22,948 bases of DNA from Scytonema sp. UIC 10036 (GCF_009725235.1 NZ_WJFC01000214.1:1-22948); one strand, 5' to 3'. Positions 15,210 through 22,814 are shown, counted from the first letter of the stretch. The notes: generated by a model not told the origin, from the sequence alone. Numbers and translations: made by a program.

Positions 15210-17501
15210 ATGAGTTACAATAGCGAATCAATTTATTTTTCTGGTTCGATTCAGCCCCATGGCATCCTATTAGCACTAGAAGAGTCTCAGCTAAAGATTG
15301 TGCAAGTGAGTGATAATACTCAGGCTCATTTGGGAATTCCGCATCAAAACTTGCTCGGTCAACTGCTGAATACGTTATTAGACACGCCCCAGGTTGAAGC
15401 CATCCAAAAGTTATTGCTGAAGAATTTCGGTGGTATCAATCCCCTCAAACTGTCAATTCAGACCCCAGCAGGAGCTCGCCCCTTTAACGGTCTGCTTCAT
15501 CGGACAAACGGTGCTATTATCCTGGAACTTGAGTCAATCATTCCACAGACACAAGAGCGTTTCTTTAGTGTGCTGGCTCTGGTTAAACAAGCGATCGCTC
15601 AACTGCAACAAGTATCCAGCTGTGACGAATTTTTCCAGTCAGTAACCCAAGAGATTCGTAATATCAGTGGGTTTGACCGAGTCATGGTTTATCAATTTGA
15701 CCTGCAAGGAGCAGGGGAAGTCATTGCAGAGGCAAAGCGTAACGATTTACTGCCTTATCTGGGGCTGCACTATCCAGCCACCGATATCCCAGAGCTAGTG
15801 AGGGAGTCTTACAAACGGGTTATGCTACGATTTATCCCCGATTTGAGGGCGCGATCGATTGAGTTAGTTCCAGCAATGAATTTAGTGACGCAGCAACCGC
15901 TCGATCTCAGCTTAGCAGTGTTACGGAGCGTTGACCCCTGCTGTATTGAATACCATCAAAACATGGGCATAGCAGCCGTGATGGTTATTTCCCTAGTCAA
16001 AGATAAAACCCTTTGGGGATTAATTGCGTGCCATCATCAGACACCAAAATCTGTTCCTTACGAAATCCGGGAAGCCTGCGAGTTATTAGGGCAGTTCGTG
16101 GTATCGGAATTAGCTAATAAAGTCGAGCGCGAAGAACTGGACTATATTGTCAAACTCAGGTCTTTGCAATCAGAGTTTGTAGAATCGATTTCCCACGTAG
16201 ATGACCTTAAAGAAGCGCTCTTGAATCCTGCACCTCGCCTACTGGATTTGGTAAATGCCCAAGGGGCGGCCATTTGCTTGGACGATGAAATTACGCCCCT
16301 TGGGATAACACCAACGCTGGAGCAAATTTGCCACTTGATTAACTGGGCTGATACTCAGATCGGCAATGCCCTGTTTCACACCGATTCCCTGCCCAAACTC
16401 TACCCAGAATCCCTGATGTTTAAAGATATTGCTAGTGGCTTGCTGCTGCTGCAAATTTCAAAGGTTCGGCGGTATTATATTCTCTGGTTCCGTCCCGAAG
16501 TCTTGCAAACGTTGAACTGGGCAGGCGAGCCGAACGCCTCGATCGCTGTTGGGGCAGATGGTAGTGTAACGCTATCCCCCCGAAAATCATTTGAACGATG
16601 GCAGGAAACAGTTCGATTGACATCACTGCCTTGGAAAGCGTGCGAACTAGATCAAGCGCTCAATCTCAAGAGTGCGATCGTCGGTATTGTTCTCAACAAA
16701 GCTTCGGAATTAGCCCGGATAAACCAGGAATTAGAACGGAGCAACCAGGAGCTAGATTCCTTTGCTTATGCAGCCTCTCACGACCTCAAAGAACCCTTGC
16801 GAGGCATTCATAATTACTCGACGCTCTTATTAAAAGGTTATGAGTCGGTGTTGGATGACGTGGGTAAATCTCGCCTGCAAACTTTAATTCGTCTGAGCCG
16901 ACGCATGGAGTCACTAATCGATGTCCTGCTCAAGTTCTCACGACTGGGACAGGCAGAACTACATCTTGTGTCCACAGATCTCAATCAATTAGTCAATACA
17001 GCGATTGAGGATTTGCGCGTTAGCCGTCATGACGTTCAACCCAAGATTCACATTCCGCGATCGCTCCCTACGATTAGCTGCGATCCTGTCCTCATTAACG
17101 AAGTTTTTACAAACTTGCTCAGCAATGCCTTCAAATATAACGATAAGGCAGAACGGTGGATTGAGATTGGCTACTTGGGAAAAGAGGATACGGGAACAGG
17201 TCACCATGGGGAATCGAGAAGACATGGAGACACAAAAAGAGTTTTCGACCGTCTCTCCGCATCTTCTTCTCAATCTCCAATTATTTTATACGTAAAGGAT
17301 AACGGTATCGGCATTCGAGAACGACATCTCGAAATTATCTTCCGATTGTTTAAGCGGTTGCACGAACAAAACCTGTATGGTGGCGGCACAGGGGCAGGAC
17401 TAACAATTACTAAAAAAATTATTGAGCGTCACGGCGGGCAAATTTGGGTGGAGTCTACAGTAGGCGTTGGCTCAACATTTTACTTTACTCTATTTAATTA
17501 A
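15210..17501 (+). CDS. Phytochrome-type light-sensing histidine kinase
   Basis: A 763-residue sensor kinase with the phytochrome order PAS (about 1-110), GAF (about 120-300), PHY (about 310-500), HisKA (about 505-580) and HATPase (about 620-763). The PAS hallmark GSIQPHG (12-18) is present. The GAF has PATDIP (189-194), Tyr161, Tyr248 and ACHH (273-276). The chromophore Cys position of Cph1-type phytochromes is Cys244 in DPCCIEYHQNMG, suggesting a phycocyanobilin-type bilin; the biliverdin Cys position of bacteriophytochromes is Tyr3. The residue after Cys244 is Cys245, where histidine is nearly always found. The PHY tongue motif PRKSFERW (458-465) is intact. The phospho-accepting His524 is in ASHDLKEPL; the N-box Asn639 and G boxes DNGIGI and GTGAGL follow. 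Residues 659-690 are a low-complexity insertion. The receiver 55 bp downstream is its likely partner. Confidence 0.95.
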   Translation: MSYNSESIYFSGSIQPHGILLALEESQLKIVQVSDNTQAHLGIPHQNLLGQLLNTLLDTPQVEAIQKLLLKNFGGINPLKLSIQTPAGARPFNGLLHRTNGAIILELESIIPQTQERFFSVLALVKQAIAQLQQVSSCDEFFQSVTQEIRNISGFDRVMVYQFDLQGAGEVIAEAKRNDLLPYLGLHYPATDIPELVRESYKRVMLRFIPDLRARSIELVPAMNLVTQQPLDLSLAVLRSVDPCCIEYHQNMGIAAVMVISLVKDKTLWGLIACHHQTPKSVPYEIREACELLGQFVVSELANKVEREELDYIVKLRSLQSEFVESISHVDDLKEALLNPAPRLLDLVNAQGAAICLDDEITPLGITPTLEQICHLINWADTQIGNALFHTDSLPKLYPESLMFKDIASGLLLLQISKVRRYYILWFRPEVLQTLNWAGEPNASIAVGADGSVTLSPRKSFERWQETVRLTSLPWKACELDQALNLKSAIVGIVLNKASELARINQELERSNQELDSFAYAASHDLKEPLRGIHNYSTLLLKGYESVLDDVGKSRLQTLIRLSRRMESLIDVLLKFSRLGQAELHLVSTDLNQLVNTAIEDLRVSRHDVQPKIHIPRSLPTISCDPVLINEVFTNLLSNAFKYNDKAERWIEIGYLGKEDTGTGHHGESRRHGDTKRVFDRLSASSSQSPIILYVKDNGIGIRERHLEIIFRLFKRLHEQNLYGGGTGAGLTITKKIIERHGGQIWVESTVGVGSTFYFTLFN
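17184..17279 (+). repeat. Repeat-like insertion inside the HATPase domain
   Basis: It encodes residues 659-690, polar and low in complexity (TGTGHHGESRRHGDTKR then RLSASSSQSP), between conserved strands IEIGYLG and IILYVKDNGIGI. The left part (AGAAGACATGGAGACAC) and right part (GTCTCTCCGCATCTTC) resemble the two arms of the GACACGGAGACACGG-type interspersed repeats of cyanobacteria. It keeps the reading frame. Confidence 0.6.
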
Positions 17502-17556
17502 GATTTGTCAAATAATGTAAAGTAATGTAAAATTTTTGAGATAATATCTACCTTTA

Positions 17557-18018
17557 ATGACACAAATGAAGACAAAGCAGTGCGATCCTTTGCTAGTGGC
17601 AGAGGATAGTGATGAAGATTTTGAGGTGCTGCAATTGCTGATGCAGCAAATGGATGTTCAGAATCCCATTTATCGCTGTACAAATGGAGATAAGGTTTTA
17701 GATTTCCTCTATCAAGAAGGGGACTATGAAAATTCAGGTGTCGCACCGCGTCCTTCTGTGATCTTGCTCGACCTGAATTTACCAGGCACTGATGGTCGCG
17801 ATGTGCTACAACAACTCAAGCAAGACCAGAATTTGAAGGAAATTCCGATTGTCGTCTTTACAACTTCCTCAAATCCCAAAGATGTTGAATTCTGTTATCA
17901 AAAAGGCGCAAATGGCTATTTAGTCAAACCTGTAGATTCTACTGAACTGGAGAAAACAGTTCAAGCATTTGTGGACTACTGGCTGGAAGTCAACACAGCA
18001 CCTTTCAAATTCAGCTAA
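17557..18018 (+). CDS. Rcp1-like response regulator
   Basis: A 153-residue single receiver domain of the phytochrome-partner (Rcp1-like) type, which takes phosphate from a phytochrome kinase. The acidic pair is Glu16-Asp17 (VAEDSDED), the phospho-acceptor is Asp72 in [12 protein letters not shown], and Thr102 (VVFTTSS) and Lys124 (YLVKPVD) complete the site. The typical family extensions are present: a longer alpha-helix region with [12 protein letters not shown] and a C-terminal [10 protein letters not shown]. It starts with ATG at 17557, with an ATG three codons later as an alternative. It lies 55 bp after the phytochrome gene, in the same direction; the repeated TAATGTAAA in the gap (17514-17532) is notable. 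Partnership with the phytochrome is inferred from type and position. Confidence 0.93.
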   Translation: MTQMKTKQCDPLLVAEDSDEDFEVLQLLMQQMDVQNPIYRCTNGDKVLDFLYQEGDYENSGVAPRPSVILLDLNLPGTDGRDVLQQLKQDQNLKEIPIVVFTTSSNPKDVEFCYQKGANGYLVKPVDSTELEKTVQAFVDYWLEVNTAPFKFS

Positions 18019-18165
18019 ATGGAAAAGTCAGATTGTGAGTAAGTATTGGAGTGAGGCAACGCACTGCCTCCTCTTTCTACTAGCATCAGGATAAAAAATT
18101 TCGCGTTTCTTTGAGAAAAGAATTTGATATCATTAGGGAGTACCAAAAAATTTTTCACAGTTTTG

Positions 18166-18183
18166 TTTAAATTTTCTTAATAG
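18166..18183 (+). promoter_or_regulatory. AT-rich motif upstream of the hybrid protein gene
   Basis: TTTAAATTTTCTTAATAG lies 52 bp before the start at 18236. It differs at one position from 19487-19504 and closely matches 15087-15104. It may be a promoter or binding element; no experimental link is known to me. Confidence 0.4.
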
Positions 18184-18235
18184 TTTACAAGTTGTGACTT
18201 TTACGGGATAGAGGAGCTTCCTCTCTTTTGCTTTC

Positions 18236-19357
18236 ATGTCAAACGTTCGGACACTCCTGATTGCTGATGATTGTGCAGAAGATCGGGAAATTTATCGGGA
18301 ATACCTTTTAAGCGATCCTCACCAGTCTTACCAGATTTTGGAAGCTGCCTCGGCAGAGGTGGGACTAGAGCTTTGCCAAAAAAAACACTGTGATGCCATT
18401 CTTCTCGACTTTTGTCTGCCGGATATGAGCGGGCTTGAGTTCCTTGATGAACTCAAGCAGCAGCGATTGAAAGTAACGCTTCCCGTGATTATGTTAACTG
18501 GGCAAGGTGATGAGCGGGTTGCCGTACAAGCAATGAAACGGGGCGTTCTGGATTACCTGGTGAAGCAACATCTGCAACCGGATGTCCTACAACTGACTGT
18601 CCGTAATGCGATCCAAAAGTCACAACTGCAAAACCAGTTCAGCAAGAAGCAGGAACTACAGCAATTAACTGCCACAAGTGCTCTTGCAACGGTTTCTTAC
18701 GAATATCGAGCTTTTTTAGCGTCCATCCTGGCGGCTGCATCGACGCTCTTGCAACACAGTCACAAGTTGGATGAAGCTAAACATCAGCACTTGTTGCAGC
18801 TGATTGAAGACAAAGCAAGGCAAATGGCTAAACTGGTGGATAACTTACTGGTGATTGAGAAATTTGAATTTGGCAAAGCAACGTTTACGCCATTACCATT
18901 TGAACTGCTGCAATTCTTCAGCGACATCATTGAAGAACAACGATACAAACTCAGCGATCGCCACGACTTAACGTTCAAAATCGCGGGGAACACTAGAGGC
19001 TTCTGGGGCGATCCAACATTGTTGCGGCAAATCCTGATAAACTTACTGTCAAACGCCATTAAATATTCCCCAGATGGCGGCAAGATTGAAGTTCACCTAG
19101 TAGGAAATGATTCGCGTATCATCTTTGACGTCAAAGATGAGGGAATTGGCATACCTATCGAGGATCGAGAAAACTTATTTGAATCATACAGTCGTGGCAG
19201 TAACGTTGGTACAATTCCAGGAACAGGCTTAGGATTAGCTATTGTGAAAGCTTGCGTCGAGTTGCATGGCGGTAAGGTGACGTTAGAAAGTCAAGAAGAG
19301 CAAGGAACGAAGGTGAGTGTCAGTTTACCGAAACGGGCAGTAAGGAGTAGGGAATAG
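18236..19357 (+). CDS. Receiver-kinase hybrid with a degenerate H-box
   Basis: A 373-residue signalling protein. The N-terminal receiver domain (1-125) is complete: Asp11-Asp12, phospho-acceptor Asp58 (LLDFCLPDMSG), Thr88 and Lys110. A linker (125-145) leads to a HisKA-like dimerisation region (about 147-212) and an HATPase domain (about 220-365). In the H-box, ATVSYEYRAFLASIL (151-165) has tyrosine (Tyr155) where the phosphorylated histidine is expected, and Phe160 for the usual proline. The ATP-binding parts look intact: N-box INLLSNAIKYSP (268-279), G1 box DEGIGIP (301-307) and G2 box GTGLGLAIV (329-337). It therefore may not autophosphorylate normally, and could act as a receiver-controlled ATP-bound regulator or phosphatase. 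It follows the Rcp1-like gene by 217 bp with the AT-rich motif between. Confidence 0.9.
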   Translation: MSNVRTLLIADDCAEDREIYREYLLSDPHQSYQILEAASAEVGLELCQKKHCDAILLDFCLPDMSGLEFLDELKQQRLKVTLPVIMLTGQGDERVAVQAMKRGVLDYLVKQHLQPDVLQLTVRNAIQKSQLQNQFSKKQELQQLTATSALATVSYEYRAFLASILAAASTLLQHSHKLDEAKHQHLLQLIEDKARQMAKLVDNLLVIEKFEFGKATFTPLPFELLQFFSDIIEEQRYKLSDRHDLTFKIAGNTRGFWGDPTLLRQILINLLSNAIKYSPDGGKIEVHLVGNDSRIIFDVKDEGIGIPIEDRENLFESYSRGSNVGTIPGTGLGLAIVKACVELHGGKVTLESQEEQGTKVSVSLPKRAVRSRE

Positions 19358-19486
19358 TCTAAAGGAATTGTCATCAACCTTATATTAAGAAAATATTACG
19401 ACCACTCAAGTAACCCACTTTAATTTTGTAAAGAAATATTTAAATTATTAAAACAAACATAAAGAAGGGCTAAACTTTGATTATTC

Positions 19487-19504
19487 TTTAGATTTTCTTA
19501 ATAG
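19487..19504 (+). promoter_or_regulatory. AT-rich motif upstream of the small basic protein
   Basis: TTTAGATTTTCTTAATAG, followed by TTAAC, lies 141 bp before the start at 19646. It matches 15087-15104 at 16 of 18 positions. Its repeated occurrence upstream of neighbouring genes suggests a common element, which is inference. Confidence 0.4.
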
Positions 19505-19645
19505 TTAACTTTCTCCATCTCTAATCAAGTCTTTTGCGAGTAGTCATACCCGCATGATTGCTATGACTTGAAACAAAAATCGACATCGATCTCCAAAAAC
19601 TGTTTCTTAATTCGCTTTAAAATCCTTAATTTTCCGGAACTTTCT

Positions 19646-19810
19646 ATGACTATTATTCCAGGTACACTCGTCAAACTCCCCAACGGGAGTAACGGTATTG
19701 TTATTCCTTCCCCTTGGTGGCAACCTGGCCGTGTTTTAGTGAAAATGCGACGTGGTAAGCGGCGATGGTTCAAGGTCAATGAATGTACTCTCATCCGCTC
19801 AAACTATTGA
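19646..19810 (+). CDS. Small basic protein, 54 residues
   Basis: The reading frame opens at a TTG at 19568, but the more likely start is the ATG at 19646, with GGA 7 bases upstream. This gives 54 residues (MTIIPGTLVKLPNGSNGIVI...). The upstream 26 residues look like random translation. The protein has a beta-rich, basic character, with strands GTLVKLP, GIVIPS and RVLVKMRRGKRRWFKV, suggesting a small SH3-like or KOW-like barrel. It may bind nucleic acid or protein, but there is no direct evidence. I recall similar tiny proteins annotated as hypothetical in cyanobacteria. It follows the signalling cluster and has the same upstream AT-rich motif. Confidence 0.62.
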   Translation: MTIIPGTLVKLPNGSNGIVIPSPWWQPGRVLVKMRRGKRRWFKVNECTLIRSNY

Positions 19811-20348
19811 AGCAGTGATACTCATACACTTCTGCAAGCAGTAAGTGTAGGCTTCTAGCATTCCTAAGAACTACTAGAACTTCCTTCCTGGTACTCCAAT
19901 TGTTTCCCAGTACGGCTGTTTAAGGTCAGGTGCGTATCCTGCCCGACCCTTGAATGACAAGCAATCAAGATTACCTACATTCCTTGAAGATTTTACATAC
20001 TGGAGGCAGTCGTTAGCATATAGCATATTTAAAACAACACTTCCCAGTAAAACCATTTATCTTCAGTTGTCAAGGTTTAGTGTGTGGTTAGCAATTTAAG
20101 CTTTACCATCACTACTTTATGATAGCATCATGGGGAAGACAACGACTAATACTGCAAGGGGTGAGAGAATTGTAGGTTGGGTAAATTAATTCGTGGGAAA
20201 ATCCAACAAATGTCTGTCAATGTTGGGTTTCGTTCCTCAACCCAACCTACTGACTGACCCCGTTTAATAACGAAATTTAAGATTGTATTTAGATTTCTAT
20301 GTAATTCGTAAAAATTGGCAATTTTAATCTTTTCTTTAGATTTGCAAT
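19811..20348. other. Gene-poor gap with a repeat
   Basis: About 540 bases between the 54-residue gene and minE. A 60-codon minus-strand frame (19874-20056, ending in PYWETIGVPGRKF) is open but has no recognised family or ribosome binding site; I do not call it a gene, though it could be a remnant. The right half holds copy C of repeat family 1. Confidence 0.5.
20148..20250 (+). repeat. Dispersed hairpin repeat, family 1, copy C
   Basis: It starts AATACTGCAAGGG like copy B and ends with a 32-bp block (20219-20250) identical to copies A and B. It alone has perfect 10-bp inverted ends around the inner part: GTAGGTTGGG at 20172-20181 and CCCAACCTAC at 20241-20250. This makes it the most complete copy in the window and resembles a miniature mobile element. 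Confidence 0.85.
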
Positions 20349-20714
20349 TTACTGTGTTCTCGAGTCTTCTCCGTTTTCCACTTCAGGAGTATCTTCTTTT
20401 GGTGTTGCTTCTTTTGTTGCAACTTCAGGTTTCAATGTCTCTGTCGGTAAATTTTCTTTGATTCTCCGAATTGGCAAATTGGCAATTAGGGCAGTTGTCC
20501 GTTGATTGCTTTCTAGGGAAAACTCCAATCCATCTTTGTCAATTTCTACATAACGGCAAACAATGTCTAAAATCTCTTGCCGCATTTTTTCTAAAATTTG
20601 GGGGCTAATGTCAGCGCGATCGTGAGCTATAACTAGTTGCAGGCGGCGTTTAACCTGAGTGCGACTGGTGTCAACACCGCGAAAAAAAAGTTTTTCTAAA
20701 AGTTCGACAATCAT
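20349..20714 (-). CDS. minE: Cell division topological specificity factor MinE
   Basis: A 121-residue MinE, which stimulates the MinD ATPase at the membrane and confines division inhibition to the cell ends. The N-terminal membrane-targeting helix is [10 protein letters not shown] (2-11); the MinD-contacting part follows ([20 protein letters not shown], about 16-35), then the topological domain with [14 protein letters not shown] and the [14 protein letters not shown] strand (about 55-68). The family usually ends near residue 90; here a glutamate-, threonine- and proline-rich tail of about 35 residues ([20 protein letters not shown]) is added, likely disordered. The start at 20714 is 30 bp after the minD stop, so they share an operon. 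Confidence 0.95.
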   Translation of the reverse strand: MIVELLEKLFFRGVDTSRTQVKRRLQLVIAHDRADISPQILEKMRQEILDIVCRYVEIDKDGLEFSLESNQRTTALIANLPIRRIKENLPTETLKPEVATKEATPKEDTPEVENGEDSRTQ

Positions 20715-20744
20715 TGCAGGTAGAAGGGCAGACGGGTTGGAAAG

Positions 20745-21551
20745 TTAAACAATCTTTGTTCGGAACAACTTCTTCAGACGAGCAAAGAGGTTGTCATGAT
20801 TTGAATCTAAATCAAGAAATTCGATTGATTCTCCTTCCAGTCTGCGAGCAATGTTATCAAAAGCTGTGGCAGCCAAAGAAGAATTTTCCGACAGTACTAA
20901 CGGTTCGCCGCGATTGGTAGAGACTATGACGCGTTCATCATCAGGGACTACCCCAATTAAGGGAATAGCTAAAAGTTCTTGAACGTCTTGAACGGACATC
21001 ATATCATTTGCCCGTACCATTGCGGGTCGGATGCGGTTAATAATCAGATGTGTTCTCTTAATACCTTGTGCCTCTAGCAACCCCACAACCCTGTCAGCAT
21101 CACGGACTGACGCTATTTCTGGTGTGGATACCACTAAAGCTTCTTTTGCTGGGGCGATCGCATTTTTAAACCCCATTTCAATTCCGGCTGGGCTATCAAT
21201 CAAAACATACTCATACTTCTGTGCTAGCGCATTCACCAAAAGCTTCATTTGGTCGGGCGTGACAGCATCTTTGGTACGATTTTGTGCTGCAGGTAACAGG
21301 ACGAGATTGGGTTGCCGTTTGTCCTTAACTAAAGCTTGCTCCAAACGACATTCTCTAGCCAAAACTTCAACTGCAGTGTATACTATGCGATTTTCTAGCC
21401 CTAGCAGTAAATCCAAATTTCTCAAACCAAAATCGGCGTCAACTAAAGCGACTTGACGCCCCATTTTGGCTAAAGCCATACCCAGATTTGCTGTTATCGT
21501 GGTTTTACCCACCCCTCCTTTGCCAGAGGTAACGACAATAATGCGAGTCAT
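20745..21551 (-). CDS. minD: Septum site-determining ATPase MinD
   Basis: A 268-residue ParA/MinD-family ATPase that binds the membrane in its ATP dimer and recruits MinC, with MinE triggering release. The deviant Walker A is GKGGVGKTT (10-18), with signature Lys11 and Lys16. The switch I-type motif DADFGLRNLDLLLG (38-51) and switch II-type YVLIDSPAGIEMG (about 115-127) are intact. The C-terminal amphipathic membrane helix is FARLKKLFRTKIV (256-268). The length matches the family (about 265-270). The ATG at 21551 begins MTRIIVVTSGKGG, the conserved start. It lies 104 bp after minC and 30 bp before minE on the minus strand. Confidence 0.97.
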   Translation of the reverse strand: MTRIIVVTSGKGGVGKTTITANLGMALAKMGRQVALVDADFGLRNLDLLLGLENRIVYTAVEVLARECRLEQALVKDKRQPNLVLLPAAQNRTKDAVTPDQMKLLVNALAQKYEYVLIDSPAGIEMGFKNAIAPAKEALVVSTPEIASVRDADRVVGLLEAQGIKRTHLIINRIRPAMVRANDMMSVQDVQELLAIPLIGVVPDDERVIVSTNRGEPLVLSENSSLAATAFDNIARRLEGESIEFLDLDSNHDNLFARLKKLFRTKIV

Positions 21552-21600
21552 GATGGAAATGCGCTCGATTGGTGATTAAAAATATACAACAAAAAATAGA

Positions 21601-21651
21601 GAATAGGGCATTGGGCATTGGGAATAGGACATTGGGCAATGCCCCAATCCC
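21601..21651. repeat. Short tandem repeat and hairpin between minC and minD
   Basis: GGCATTGGGCATTGGG begins a short tandem stretch, followed by ATTGGG (21631-21636) and CCCAAT (21643-21648), which can form a hairpin. It fills most of the 104-bp gap between minC and minD and might affect how much of the transcript reads through. Confidence 0.75.
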
Positions 21652-21655
21652 ATTT

Positions 21656-22795
21656 TCATCCTTCATCCTTTTTTTGGTTGAGTCTGCTTAATAAGATTTT
21701 AGAGAAATCAGTAGATCGGGCAATACGAATTCCTTCTGATGTGACGTAAGCCACTTCAGGATAATACTGAATGGGAGATTTTTCCGGTGCTCTAGCCACC
21801 GCATCTGCTATCCGCAACTGGGTTGGTTCCATTTGCAAAGCCATAATCAAACACGCTCGATTACCATTAGCACCTGCATGAGTAATTCCACGCAGGCGAC
21901 CCCAAACGAGAATATCCCCATCTGCAATTACAATACCACCTGGATTTAAATCTCCTAAAAGGATAATATGACCTGGGTGACGAATTTCCTCTCCTGAACG
22001 AACAGTTTTTTCCAAATAGAGCGGTTCCGTTAGAGGTAACCTGGTAGGCTTGGGTTCGGAACGAAGCGTTTTTTGGGGCTGTATCTGTTCTACAGAGTAG
22101 CCTGCAGTAGCAGCTGCAATAGCAGTTTGGCGACGACTGGTGGAAACAGATTTCAAATGAACTTGATATTGATCTAAACTCTCAGCCAGTTCTTGTAGTT
22201 GTCTGCCATCTAACAAGCGGTCTTGCGCTTCCAAATGCACTGGCGTATTGGGTGAGAAAGAGCGATTGCAAGCGAAAAGCCGCAACTTCATCTGTTGCCA
22301 GATGTCAATCCAACTGTATTCTGAGGAAGGTACTTGGGATTCTGTAGGTAAAATTAATAACAGCCTTTCTTTCTCACTTTTAAGTTGAACTTGAATATTT
22401 GGATTGACTGTATTTTCTAGAGTTTCTAGAGACGGCAATTCATCCAAATTTATAGTCAGTGGATCGGGTTTAGACTCATCGTTGATGGAAACAACATTTG
22501 ACTCTAAACTGAGAAAGATAGAATCGGAGTCTGTCTCAGGGAGGGTAACGTTTTTTTCAACATCAGCAGCAACAGAATTGAACTCTACATCCACAACTGC
22601 GGGTTGTGAATTTTCATCAGAAGCTACAAAATGTGATACTGTCCCAACAACAGTAGAAGGTGAATTTTCACTGGCGCTGACAGAAATCACTTCTGCCTTG
22701 TCCTCAGCAGAATTTGATTTTAAATAGACGAGAACAGAATTGACCTCAGATTCGGGGAGGATAGGATTTTCTTCTGCATTAGAGTGAGTAGACAT
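21656..22795 (-). CDS. minC: Septum site-determining protein MinC, long form
   Basis: A 379-residue MinC, the FtsZ-assembly inhibitor that MinD recruits. The C-terminal beta-helix domain (about 253-345) is clear: LEKTVRSGEEIRHPGHIILLGDLNPGGIVIADGDILVWGRLRGITHAG, seen in parts, then GNRACLIMALQMEPTQLRIAD. A less conserved MinC N-domain is likely at about 134-220 (VQLKSEKERLLLILP onward). The first 130 residues are an acidic, serine-rich extension beyond the usual size (E. coli MinC is 231). It has a degenerate internal duplication: LPESEVNSVLVYLKSNS (13-29) and LPETDSDSIFLSLESNV (85-101). The ATG at 22795 is the first start; the next Met does not precede the N-domain. It is first in the minC-minD-minE order. 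Confidence 0.93.
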   Translation of the reverse strand: MSTHSNAEENPILPESEVNSVLVYLKSNSAEDKAEVISVSASENSPSTVVGTVSHFVASDENSQPAVVDVEFNSVAADVEKNVTLPETDSDSIFLSLESNVVSINDESKPDPLTINLDELPSLETLENTVNPNIQVQLKSEKERLLLILPTESQVPSSEYSWIDIWQQMKLRLFACNRSFSPNTPVHLEAQDRLLDGRQLQELAESLDQYQVHLKSVSTSRRQTAIAAATAGYSVEQIQPQKTLRSEPKPTRLPLTEPLYLEKTVRSGEEIRHPGHIILLGDLNPGGIVIADGDILVWGRLRGITHAGANGNRACLIMALQMEPTQLRIADAVARAPEKSPIQYYPEVAYVTSEGIRIARSTDFSKILLSRLNQKKDEG

Positions 22796-22814
22796 TGACT
22801 TTACATTTTAAATA

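Noticed and set aside
19568..19645. TTG start adding 26 residues to the small basic protein
   Set aside because: The added sequence has no recognisable character, and the ATG at 19646 has a better spaced GGA upstream.
19874..20056. Minus-strand frame of 60 codons ending PYWETIGVPGRKF
   Set aside because: No ribosome binding site or recognised family. It may be the remnant of a mobile gene, but the evidence is too thin to annotate it.
22404..22727. Antisense open frame of 107 codons within minC
   Set aside because: It mirrors the low-complexity, serine-rich minC extension on the other strand, has no family resemblance, and minC is clearly the coding frame.
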